49,589 nucleotides of DNA from Georgenia thermotolerans (lineage in GTDB: Bacteria; Actinomycetota; Actinomycetes; Actinomycetales; Actinomycetaceae), in the NCBI RefSeq assembly GCF_009193185.1, contig NZ_VUKF01000036.1, forward strand, positions 1 through 49,589, given 5' to 3'. Shown piece by piece: positions 1 through 7,202 of the stretch (its first letter is position 1; the number at the start of each line of letters is the position of its first letter). Made by a program: the position numbers and the translations under genes. The notes under the pieces are model-generated. The model ran no database searches. It was not told the DNA's origin and saw nothing but the letters and a program-made list of their open reading frames with translations.

Positions 1-1171
1 AGCCCGCCGTGCGGGCGAGCCGGGCGAGGCGCTCGGCCCGGTCCCCGTCGTCGGCGCCGGCCGGCGCGGCCAGCGCCCCGCGCGCGAAGGTCTCGGCGCG
101 CACCAGGAGCAGCACCCCGGCCGCGCCGTACGGGCGGGCCGGGACCAGGCGCCGCAGCGCCGGCTCGTCGTGGTCGGTGGCGACGGCGACCACCGCGCCG
201 GCGGGCAGCTCCCGGGCGGCGTGCAGCACCGGGTCCAGGTCGCCCCAGTCCACCTGGGCGCGGGCCAGCTCGCGCAGCACGGCCTCGGCGCCGAGCACCC
301 GCGCCGCGGTGCCCTCGCGGACGGTCTCTGAGGTCACCAGGGACAGCGACCAGCCCTGCCGGCCGAGGTGGACCGCGGCGGAGGCAAGGGCGCTGACCGC
401 CCACTCGAACGAGCCGTCCTCGTCGGTGCCCCAGTGGGCCCGGGCGCGCGAGTCCAGCACCAGGGTCGCCCGGCGGCGCGCCGGGCGCTCCTCCTGGCGC
501 ACCATGAGCTGGCCGCGGTGGGCGGTGGCCGGCCAGTGCACGCGCCGCAGGTCGTCGCCGTAGCGATAGTGCCGGGTGCTCACGTCGTCCTCGCCCTGGG
601 GGGCGACGCTGTGCGGGACGTGCCAGTCGCCCGCGTCGCCCTCGCGGGGCAGGCGCGCGCCGCCGAGCTCGTGCACGCGCGGCAGCACCACGAGCTCGGC
701 CTGCTCACCGGGCTCGAGCCCGGACCGGGTCAGGCCGAAGGGGTCACGCAGCTCCAGGGCGAGCGGCCCGAGGGCGTACACGCCGCGCCGAGCCGGATGG
801 AGCCGGTAGGTCACGGCGTGCCGCTCGCCGACCCGCAGGCGCGGGAGCACCAGGCGCGGCGTCTCCCCCAGCACGAGGTCGAGCCGCTCGGCGGCGAGGA
901 ACGGCAGGGTCGGGCGCCGGCCCTCGTTGCGCACCTCGAGGGTCACGGTGGCCTCGCCGTCGGGCCAGAGCAGGTCCGGGGCGACGCCGCGGCGCACGCC
1001 CAGCCGCGGGGTGCGGCGCCACCCGGTCAGCACCGCGAGCACCGGCAGGGCCGCGAGGAGCACCCCGATCCGGGTGATGTCGGGGTAGCCGAGGACGACG
1101 GCGGCGACCGCGGCCGCCAGCCCGGCGGCGAGGAAGGCCAGGCCGCGGGTGGTCAGCCGCGGCGGCCTCAT
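1..1171 (-). CDS. DUF58 domain protein, 3' end outside window
   Basis: Partial gene: the start (ATG at 1171) is present and about 390 codons run open to the left edge. The N-terminus has two hydrophobic segments (about residues 8-35 and 38-52) behind a basic MRPPRLTTRG start, then a soluble part. Near residues 195-220 there is the DUF58 signature, read as RYGDDLRRVHW followed by ATAHRG and LMVRQEE. DUF58 proteins are encoded beside MoxR ATPases and are thought to be MoxR partners in envelope-associated assembly; their biochemistry is poorly known. The ATG overlaps the MoxR stop by four bases (ATGA), so the pair is probably translationally coupled. Family assignment is firm, function is not. 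Confidence 0.9.
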   Translation of the reverse strand, partial: MRPPRLTTRGLAFLAAGLAAAVAAVVLGYPDITRIGVLLAALPVLAVLTGWRRTPRLGVRRGVAPDLLWPDGEATVTLEVRNEGRRPTLPFLAAERLDLVLGETPRLVLPRLRVGERHAVTYRLHPARRGVYALGPLALELRDPFGLTRSGLEPGEQAELVVLPRVHELGGARLPREGDAGDWHVPHSVAPQGEDDVSTRHYRYGDDLRRVHWPATAHRGQLMVRQEERPARRRATLVLDSRARAHWGTDEDGSFEWAVSALASAAVHLGRQGWSLSLVTSETVREGTAARVLGAEAVLRELARAQVDWGDLDPVLHAARELPAGAVVAVATDHDEPALRRLVPARPYGAAGVLLLVRAETFARGALAAPAGADDGDRAERLARLARTAG

Positions 1172-2166
1172 CGCGGGCGGCTGGGGACGGGGACGTCGGC
1201 CAGGACGGCGCCGAGCACGTCCTGGGCGCCCATGCCGCTCAGCTCGGCCTCGCTGGCGAGCAGCACCCGGTGGGCGAGGACGGGGACGAGGAGCTCCTGG
1301 ACGTCGTCGGGCAGGACATGGTCGCGGCCCTGGAGGGCGGCGCGGGCACGGGCGGCGCGCAGCAGCTGCAAACCGGCACGGGGGCTGGCGCCCAGGCGCA
1401 GGTACCGGCTGGCGCGGGTGGCGCTGACCAGGTCGACGACGTACTGGCGCACCGCCGGGCTGGCGTGGAGCCGCTCGACCACGCGGACGAGGCCGGCGAC
1501 GGTGGCGGCGTCGGTGACCGGCGCCAGCCCCTCCAGCGGGGACCCGGCCCCGTGGGTGTCGAGCATGGCGAGCTCGGCCGCCGGGGAGGGGTAGCCCATG
1601 GAGATGCGCGCCATGAAGCGGTCGCGCTGCGCCTCGGGCAGGGGGTAGGTGCCCTCCATCTCCAGGGGGTTCTGGGTGGCCATGACGATGAACGGGGCGG
1701 GCAGGGGGTAGGTGCGCCCGTCGACGGTGACCTGGTGCTCCTCCATCGACTCCAGCAGCGCCGACTGGGTCTTCGGGGAGGCGCGGTTGATCTCGTCGCC
1801 GACGACCACATTGGCGAAGATCGCCCCGGGGCGGAACTCGAACGCGTGGGTGTCCTGGTTGAACACGCTCACGCCGGTGATGTCGGAGGGCAGCAGGTCC
1901 GGGGTGAACTGGATGCGCCGCACGGTGGAGTCGATGGTGTGCGCGAGCGTCTTCGCCAGCAGGGTCTTGCCCACGCCGGGCACGTCCTCGATGAGCAGGT
2001 GCCCGCCGGCCAGGAGCACGGTCAGGGCGGTGCGGACCGCCTCGTCCTTGCCCTGGACCACGGTGGTCATCGCGCGGTGGACATCGCCGACGACGGCGTG
2101 CAGGTGGTCGAGGTCGGTGTCGACGTCCCCGATGACGGCCGGTTCCATGGGCTGATGGTCCCGCAT
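1168..2166 (-). CDS. MoxR family AAA+ ATPase
   Basis: A 332-residue AAA+ ATPase of the MoxR type, a chaperone-like ATPase acting in the cytosol on partner proteins. Walker A is DVPGVGKT at residues 61-68 and Walker B is VVVGDE ending at 125; the stretch SPKTQSALLESMEE and the ATQNPLEMEGTYPLPEAQ region are typical of MoxR. The ATG at 2166 has a GGAGGGG Shine-Dalgarno about five bases upstream, which supports this start over the internal Met7. It overlaps the DUF58 gene by four bases. It lies 79 bp downstream of proA on the same strand and has its own promoter-like sequence (-10-like TACGGT at 2183-2188). Confidence 0.93.
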   Translation of the reverse strand: MRDHQPMEPAVIGDVDTDLDHLHAVVGDVHRAMTTVVQGKDEAVRTALTVLLAGGHLLIEDVPGVGKTLLAKTLAHTIDSTVRRIQFTPDLLPSDITGVSVFNQDTHAFEFRPGAIFANVVVGDEINRASPKTQSALLESMEEHQVTVDGRTYPLPAPFIVMATQNPLEMEGTYPLPEAQRDRFMARISMGYPSPAAELAMLDTHGAGSPLEGLAPVTDAATVAGLVRVVERLHASPAVRQYVVDLVSATRASRYLRLGASPRAGLQLLRAARARAALQGRDHVLPDDVQELLVPVLAHRVLLASEAELSGMGAQDVLGAVLADVPVPSRPR

Positions 2167-2205
2167 GGGACCCCTCCACGAAACCGTAATCGCCGTCCGA
2201 TTTCA

Positions 2206-2220
2206 GCGAGGCGTCAACTT
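2206..2220 (-). repeat. Solitary copy of the AAGTTGACGCCTCGC repeat
   Basis: Read on the minus strand this is AAGTTGACGCCTCGC, identical over 15 bases to the core of the 19-bp array at 7092-7199. It sits 26 bp after the proA stop and 40 bp before the moxR start. The contained TTGACG resembles a -35 element, so it may also act in moxR transcription, but the spacing to the best -10-like hexamer (TACGGT) is too long for a standard promoter. Confidence 0.7.
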
Positions 2221-2245
2221 TCCTTGCCGAGGCGCCCCGATCCGG

Positions 2246-3559
2246 CTACTCCCGGATCTGCCCGTCGCCCTCGACGATCCAGGTGGTCGTCGTCAGCTCG
2301 CCCAGCCCCATCGGGCCCCGGGCGTGCAGCTTCTGGGTGGAGATGCCGATCTCCGCCCCGAGCCCGAACTGGCCGCCGTCGGTGAAGCGGGAGGAGGCGT
2401 TGACGATGAGCGCGGCGGCGTCCAGCTCGGTGGTGAACCGGCGGGCCGCGGCGAGGTCGCGGGTGCAGATGACCTCGGTGTGCCCGGAGGAGTAGCGCCG
2501 GATGTGCGCGAGCGCCTCGTCGAGGGAGTCCACGACCTTGACGGCCAGGTCGAGCGAGAGGTACTCGGTCTCCCAGTCCGCCTCGGTGGCCGGCTCGAAG
2601 CGCACGCCCGCGGGGGCCGCGGCGGCGGTGGCGTCGTCGCCGTGGATCGTCACGTCCTTCGCGCGCAGCGCCTCGAGGACGGCGGGGAGGAACTCCCCGG
2701 CGACGTCCCGGTGGACCAGGAGCGTCTCGGCGGCGTTGCACACGCCGGTGCGCTGGGTCTTGGAGTTGAGCACGATCGGCAGCGCCTGGGCGACGTCGGC
2801 GCCGGCGTCGACGTAGACGTGGCAGTTGCCCACGCCGGTCTCGATGACCGGCACCAGCGACTCGCGCACGACCGTCTGGATGAGGTCGGCGCCCCCGCGC
2901 GGGACGAGCACGTCCACCAGCCCGCGGGCGCGCATGAGCTCGACGGCGCCGGCCCGCCCGTGGGCGTCGATGGACTGCACCAGCTCGCGGGGCAGGCCCT
3001 GGGCGGCGAGCGCGTCGCCGAGGATCTCCACGATGAGCGCGTTCGAGCTCGCCGCGGCCGAGCCGCCGCGGAGGATGACGGCGTTGCCGGACTTCAGCGC
3101 CAGGCCGGCGGCGTCGACGGTGACGTTGGGCCGCGCCTCGTAGATCATCCCGACGACGCCCATGGGCACCCGTACCTGGCGCAGGCGCAGGCCGTTGGGC
3201 AGCGTCGAGCCGCGCACGACCTCCCCCACCGGGTCCGGCAGGGCGGCCAGCTCGCGCAGCGCGTCGGCGATGGCGCCGATGCGGGCCGCGTCCAGCGCCA
3301 GCCGGTCGAGCAAAGAGGTCTTCATGCCCGCGGCGCGGCCGCGCTCGAGGTCGTCGGCGTTGGCCTCGACGATGCGGGCCGCGCCGGCGACGAGGGCGTC
3401 GGCCATGGCGTGCAGCGCGGCGTCCTTCTGGGCGCGGGTGGCGGTCGCCAGGGCCCGGGAGGCCTCCTTGGCGGCGCGGGCGACGTCGAGGACGGCCGTG
3501 CGCACGTCAACGGCGGACGCGCCCGGCTCCTGGGCGGGCGAGACGAGGGTGTCGCTCAT
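2246..3559 (-). CDS. proA: Glutamate-5-semialdehyde dehydrogenase
   Basis: Second enzyme of proline synthesis: reduces gamma-glutamyl phosphate to glutamate-5-semialdehyde with NADPH in the cytosol. The 437-residue product has the usual length for ProA. Visible hallmarks are [17 protein letters not shown] (about 131-147), the [14 protein letters not shown] segment with catalytic Cys274, and the C-terminal [21 protein letters not shown] region. The frame is open further upstream to 3685, but homology begins at the ATG at 3559 (MSDTLVSP), so that start is chosen. Its partner proB is in this window but 43 kb away, although on the same strand and in the order proB then proA. Confidence 0.97.
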   Translation of the reverse strand: MSDTLVSPAQEPGASAVDVRTAVLDVARAAKEASRALATATRAQKDAALHAMADALVAGAARIVEANADDLERGRAAGMKTSLLDRLALDAARIGAIADALRELAALPDPVGEVVRGSTLPNGLRLRQVRVPMGVVGMIYEARPNVTVDAAGLALKSGNAVILRGGSAAASSNALIVEILGDALAAQGLPRELVQSIDAHGRAGAVELMRARGLVDVLVPRGGADLIQTVVRESLVPVIETGVGNCHVYVDAGADVAQALPIVLNSKTQRTGVCNAAETLLVHRDVAGEFLPAVLEALRAKDVTIHGDDATAAAAPAGVRFEPATEADWETEYLSLDLAVKVVDSLDEALAHIRRYSSGHTEVICTRDLAAARRFTTELDAAALIVNASSRFTDGGQFGLGAEIGISTQKLHARGPMGLGELTTTTWIVEGDGQIRE

Positions 3560-3752
3560 GGCCTCAGGGTACGGGGACCGCCCGACAAGCGGTATGACGC
3601 TGCTCACGTGCTGGGAACGGGCGGGTCGGCCCGGGCGGGAACGGCGCCCACGGCGCCCCGCGCGCGACGGGGTCCGCTCCCCCACCCGCGGTCCGGTTCC
3701 CGCCCCCGCCTCATCTGGCCGGTTGCCGTCCGTAGCGCGGGCTGGGCGAGGC

Positions 3753-3776
3753 CGAACGCCGGAAGTTCGTTAGATT
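3753..3776 (+). promoter_or_regulatory. Candidate leaderless promoter with CGAAC-N7-GTTCG dyad
   Basis: An inverted repeat CGAAC (3753-3757) and GTTCG (3765-3769) is followed directly by a -10-like TAGATT (3771-3776). The hydrolase ATG at 3783 is only six bases after the -10, which fits a leaderless transcript. The half sites resemble actinobacterial LexA half sites, but the spacing is seven bases instead of four, so another repressor is more likely. Confidence 0.45.
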
Positions 3777-3782
3777 TCGGCT

Positions 3783-4604
3783 ATGGCATCCCTGTCCGAC
3801 CTCGGCGAGACCCTCCAGGTGAACGGCTGCGGCCTGCGGTACTGGAACCACGGCGAGGGCGGGCCCGTGGTGCTCACCCACGGCGCCGGCACCGACCACA
3901 CCGTCTTCGACCCCCAGGTCCGCTTCCTCGTCGAGGCCGGCCACCGGGTCATCACCTGGGATCGTCGTGGCACCGGCCAGTCCGTGCCCTGGGACGGCGG
4001 CGCCGGCGTCGACCGGTCCACCGAGGACCTCGCCCGGCTCCTCGAGACGCTCAGCGTGGTCCGGCCCGTCCTGATCGGGCAGGGCCTGGGCGGCACCATC
4101 GTGCAGGAGTACGCCCGGCGCTACCCCAACCACGTGCGTGCGCTCGTCGTCATCGGCGCGGGGTCCAACGCCGGGCGGGTGACGCTGACCGAGCGGCTCA
4201 CCGGCGCCGTCAAGGGCCAGCTGCTGCGCCGGATGCCGCCGCGCCGCCTGCGCCGCGTGCTCGCCCAGCGCTCGGCCACCACGCGCGCCGGGCGCACCTA
4301 CGCGGCCCAGGCCTACGCCCGCATGCAGCCCGAGCGGCTGCTGGAGGAGTGGACCGCCGCCTGGCGCTTCCGCACGCGCAAGCGCTTCTACCGCACCCCG
4401 GTGCCGCTGCGCCTGGTCCGCGGCGAGGCGGACCACACCGGCACCGTCGTCAGCTCGATGCGCCGCTGGGCCCCGCGCGAGCTCACCCGCCAGGTCGTCA
4501 TCCCCGACGCCGGCCACCTCGCCACGCTCGACGCGCCCGAGGCCGTCAACGCCGTGCTGGCCGACTTCCTCGAGGACATCCGCCCGGCCGAGCGGGTGTG
4601 GTGA
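3783..4604 (+). CDS. Alpha/beta-hydrolase fold protein lacking the Ser nucleophile
   Basis: A 273-residue alpha/beta-hydrolase fold protein. It shows the oxyanion-hole region THGAGTDH (32-39), the WDRRGTGQS strand-loop (59-67), an acidic residue in GEADH (Asp217) and the late His in PDAGHLA (His245). The nucleophile elbow, however, reads IGQGLGG (98-104): the Ser of the usual G-x-S-x-G is Gly101, so a normal Ser-His-Asp esterase mechanism is not possible. It could be a non-hydrolytic fold member, such as a binding or regulatory protein, or an inactivated enzyme. The ATG is six bases downstream of a -10-like TAGATT. It is divergent from proA. No specific substrate can be inferred. Confidence 0.9.
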   Translation: MASLSDLGETLQVNGCGLRYWNHGEGGPVVLTHGAGTDHTVFDPQVRFLVEAGHRVITWDRRGTGQSVPWDGGAGVDRSTEDLARLLETLSVVRPVLIGQGLGGTIVQEYARRYPNHVRALVVIGAGSNAGRVTLTERLTGAVKGQLLRRMPPRRLRRVLAQRSATTRAGRTYAAQAYARMQPERLLEEWTAAWRFRTRKRFYRTPVPLRLVRGEADHTGTVVSSMRRWAPRELTRQVVIPDAGHLATLDAPEAVNAVLADFLEDIRPAERVW

Positions 4605-4709
4605 CGCCGCCCGCCCCCTGACCCGGCACGCCCGGGCGGGCGCGCCCCGCACCGCCTCGAGAACCCCACCGGGTTGCGGCCGGTCCACGGCCGTCCGAGG
4701 CTCGGGAGC

Positions 4710-5633
4710 ATGAAGGCAGCAGCGATCCGGTCCTTCGAGGGCCCCGACGCCGTCGAGATCACCGAGCTCGACACCCCACCCCTCGGCCCCGACACGCTCC
4801 TCGTGGAGATGGCGGCGGCCAGCATCAACCCCGTCGACTGGCAGATCCTCCACGGCAACCTGCGCGGCGCCTTCTACCACCACCTGCCCGTGGTCCCGGG
4901 CTGGGACGTCGCCGGCACGGTGGTGGCCGCCGGACCGGCCGTGCGCGGCGTCGTCCCCGGGAACCGGGTGGCCGCCTACGCCCGCAAGGACCACATCCAG
5001 GACGGCACCTTCGCCGAGATCGTGTCGGTGCCCGAGCGGTCCTGGGCGCACATCCCCGACGAGGTGCCCTTCGACGTCGCCGCCTGCGTGCCGCTGGCCG
5101 GGATGACGGCGGACATGACGCTCGACGCCGCGCAGGTCCGGGCCGGCGACACCGTGCTCGTCCACGCCGCGGCCGGCGGCGTGGGCTCCTTCGCCGTCCA
5201 GCTGGCCCGGCTGCGCGGCGCCACCGTCCTCGGCACCGCCAGCCCGCACAACCACGACTACCTCGCCGGCCTGGGCGCGACCCCGGTGGCGTACGGCGAG
5301 GGCCTCGTCGAGAACGTCCGGGCCGTCGCACCCGACGGCGTCGACGCCATCGTCGACCTCGTCGGCGGCGAGGCGCTGGACGCCACCGACCATCTGCTGC
5401 GCGAGGGCGGCCGGGTCGCCTCGGTGATCGACCCGACCGTGCGGGAACGCTTCGGCGGCGTGTACGTCTTCGTCCACGCCGACCGCGAGCGCCTGGCGCG
5501 CCTGCTCCGCCTGGTGGCCGACGGCAGCGTGCGGGTGGAGATCGCCGAGCGCTTCCCGCTGGACGAGGCGCGCCGCGCGCTGCAGCTCAGCGAGGGCCGG
5601 CACGTGCGGGGCAAGCTGGTCCTCCTGCGCTGA
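4710..5633 (+). CDS. Zinc-less medium-chain reductase, quinone oxidoreductase-like
   Basis: A 307-residue NADP-dependent medium-chain dehydrogenase/reductase of the quinone oxidoreductase type. The N-terminal catalytic GroES-like domain carries SINPVDWQILHG (38-49) and the GWDVAGTV segment (64-71); the Rossmann domain starts with VHAAAGGVGSFAVQLAR (151-167). The structural-zinc cysteines of zinc alcohol dehydrogenases are absent. The last strand RGKLVLL is typical of this subgroup. The frame is open to a TTG at 4674, but homology begins at MKAAAIRSFEGP, so the ATG at 4710 is used. It is likely a soluble enzyme reducing quinones or enones; the substrate is unknown. Confidence 0.9.
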   Translation: MKAAAIRSFEGPDAVEITELDTPPLGPDTLLVEMAAASINPVDWQILHGNLRGAFYHHLPVVPGWDVAGTVVAAGPAVRGVVPGNRVAAYARKDHIQDGTFAEIVSVPERSWAHIPDEVPFDVAACVPLAGMTADMTLDAAQVRAGDTVLVHAAAGGVGSFAVQLARLRGATVLGTASPHNHDYLAGLGATPVAYGEGLVENVRAVAPDGVDAIVDLVGGEALDATDHLLREGGRVASVIDPTVRERFGGVYVFVHADRERLARLLRLVADGSVRVEIAERFPLDEARRALQLSEGRHVRGKLVLLR

Positions 5634-5739
5634 CCGCGGTTCCCCGGGTCGTCGCGGCCCACCGGCCCGCCCCCGCGCCCGGGAATGTTGGCGCAGGCGG
5701 GTTGTTGTAGCCCCTAAGCAACCGTGAAGGAGACACAGC

Positions 5740-6114
5740 ATGGCGACCAAGAACCTCACCACCCAGGAGTTCGAGAGCGCGGTCAGCGGGGAGGGCATCA
5801 CCCTCGTCGACTTCTGGGCCGACTGGTGCGGCCCGTGCAAGATGTTCGCGCCGATCTACGAGCAGGCCTCCGAGGCGCACCCCGACATCACCTTCGCCAA
5901 GGTGGACACCGAGGCCGAGCAGGCCCTCGCCGCCGGTCTCGAGATCACCGCGATCCCGACCCTCATGGCGTTCCGCGACGGCATCCTCGTCTTCTCCCAG
6001 GCCGGGGCGCTGCCGGCGAAGAGCCTCGAGCAGCTCATCGACGGCGTCAAGGGCCTGGACATGGACGACGTGCGCAAGCAGATCGCCGAGCACGAGACCT
6101 CGCACCAGCACTGA
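5740..6114 (+). CDS. trxA: Thioredoxin
   Basis: A 124-residue thioredoxin, a small cytosolic dithiol-disulfide oxidoreductase. The redox motif FWADWCGPCKMFAP has the active Cys pair at 30 and 33, and the cis-proline is in ITAIPTLM (Pro73). It has no signal peptide and is slightly longer than E. coli TrxA because of a C-terminal tail rich in His, Glu and Asp ending in HQH. The ATG is preceded by AAGGAGA at good distance. A GGTTG...CAACC dyad lies just upstream (about 5700-5722). It converges with the LLM oxidoreductase gene, with 37 bp between the stops. Confidence 0.96.
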   Translation: MATKNLTTQEFESAVSGEGITLVDFWADWCGPCKMFAPIYEQASEAHPDITFAKVDTEAEQALAAGLEITAIPTLMAFRDGILVFSQAGALPAKSLEQLIDGVKGLDMDDVRKQIAEHETSHQH

Positions 6115-6151
6115 GCGCCTCGCACAGCCGGTGGCGGGTGGGCGGGCGCCG

Positions 6152-6991
6152 TCAGGCCCGCGGCGGGCCCCGGCGGGCCCGCTCGAGCAGGCGCTCGGGC
6201 GTGGCTGCCTCCCCCTCCCACCGCGACTCGATCCACCACGTGACCCCCGCCGCGGCGAGCTCCTCCACGCGCTCCGCCGCGGCGGAGGGGTCGTCGGGCA
6301 GCACCCCCTCGACGACGACGTCGAAGGAGCCGGTCCGTCCGGCCGCGGCGCGCTGCTCGGTCGTCCAGGCCACGACCTCGCGCAGCTCCGCAGCCGAGAA
6401 CGGTTCGAACGGGTCGCCGTGGCGGGAGGGCAGGACGCCGTCCCAGCGGACGGCCCGCTGCATCGACCGCGGCACCGGCCAGGAGGCGACCACCCACACC
6501 GGGATGCGCGGCCGCTGGACCGGCCGGGGCCGGAAGACGAGATCGCGCACCTGGTACTGGGCGCCGGTGTAGCTGAACGGCTCGCCCGTCCACGCGCGCT
6601 CGAGAATGGCGAGGGTGTCGTCGAGGCGCTCGGCGCGGGTGCGGCGGTCGACGTCGTCGCCGCTGACCCGGCTGTACCCGCCGTCGTCCGTGGCGCCGAG
6701 GCCGACGGGGATGACGAGCCGGCCCCCGCTGAGGTGGTCCACCGTGAGGGCCTCGCGCGCGACCTTCCAGGGCCGGCGCCGCGGGAGGGAGAAGACCATC
6801 GCGCCGAGGCGGATGGTGGAGGTGCGGACGGCGATCGCGCCGAGCAGCGTCCAGGGGTCGAAGGTGTCGACCTCCCCGACGCTGATGCCGTCCCAGGTGA
6901 AGAAGCCGTCCCAGCCGGCGCGCTCGGCCTCCACCGCGAGGTCGACCATCTGCCGGGCGGAGCCGAAGGTGCCCACGAGCCCGAACTTCAT
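6152..6991 (-). CDS. LLM class flavin-dependent oxidoreductase
   Basis: A 279-residue member of the luciferase-like (TIM-barrel) flavin/F420 enzymes. The start MKFGLVGTFGSARQMVDLAVEAE, the DPWTLLGAIAVRTSTIRLG segment (about 47-65) and DHLSGGRLVIPVGLG (about 86-100) are typical. The frame is open upstream to 7165 through a repeat array, but homology begins at the ATG at 6991. A TACGGT hexamer ends seven bases before the ATG, which fits a leaderless promoter. The substrate and the choice between FMN and F420 cannot be decided from sequence alone. Confidence 0.9.
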   Translation of the reverse strand: MKFGLVGTFGSARQMVDLAVEAERAGWDGFFTWDGISVGEVDTFDPWTLLGAIAVRTSTIRLGAMVFSLPRRRPWKVAREALTVDHLSGGRLVIPVGLGATDDGGYSRVSGDDVDRRTRAERLDDTLAILERAWTGEPFSYTGAQYQVRDLVFRPRPVQRPRIPVWVVASWPVPRSMQRAVRWDGVLPSRHGDPFEPFSAAELREVVAWTTEQRAAAGRTGSFDVVVEGVLPDDPSAAAERVEELAAAGVTWWIESRWEGEAATPERLLERARRGPPRA

Positions 6992-7091
6992 GTCGCGCAC
7001 CGTAGCGCCCGCCACCGACAACGGGGTGCGTCTCGTCCCCGGTCTACGGCCGGGGCGCCGATCGAGCCTGGCCGGATGCGCCACGCGACCG

Positions 7092-7199
7092 TGACGCCTC
7101 GCGACCAAGTTGACGCCTCGCGACCGAGTTGACGCCTCGCGACCAAGTTGACGCCTCACGACCAAGTTGACGCCTCACGACGAAGTTGACGCCTCGCGG
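7092..7199 (+). repeat. Tandem array of a 19-bp repeat, 5.7 copies
   Basis: Five units of 19 bp (starting 7092, 7111, 7130, 7149, 7168) plus a partial sixth. The consensus is TGACGCCTCGCGACCAAGT, with single-base variants (G at the A of CCAAG, A in TCACG, G in CGAAG). The array ends three bases before the stop codon of the PBP gene and starts 101 bp upstream of the LLM gene. Related copies occur at 2206-2220 and inside ligD (16636-16670). No spacer sequences exist, so it is not a CRISPR. Confidence 0.92.
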
Positions 7200-7202
7200 G
7201 GG

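Noticed and set aside
3753-3769. LexA box before the hydrolase gene
   Set aside because: CGAAC and GTTCG are seven bases apart; actinobacterial SOS boxes need four.
3711-5840. Minus-strand 709-codon frame opposite the hydrolase, reductase and thioredoxin genes
   Set aside because: It is a shadow of three real plus-strand genes, with no recognisable domain.
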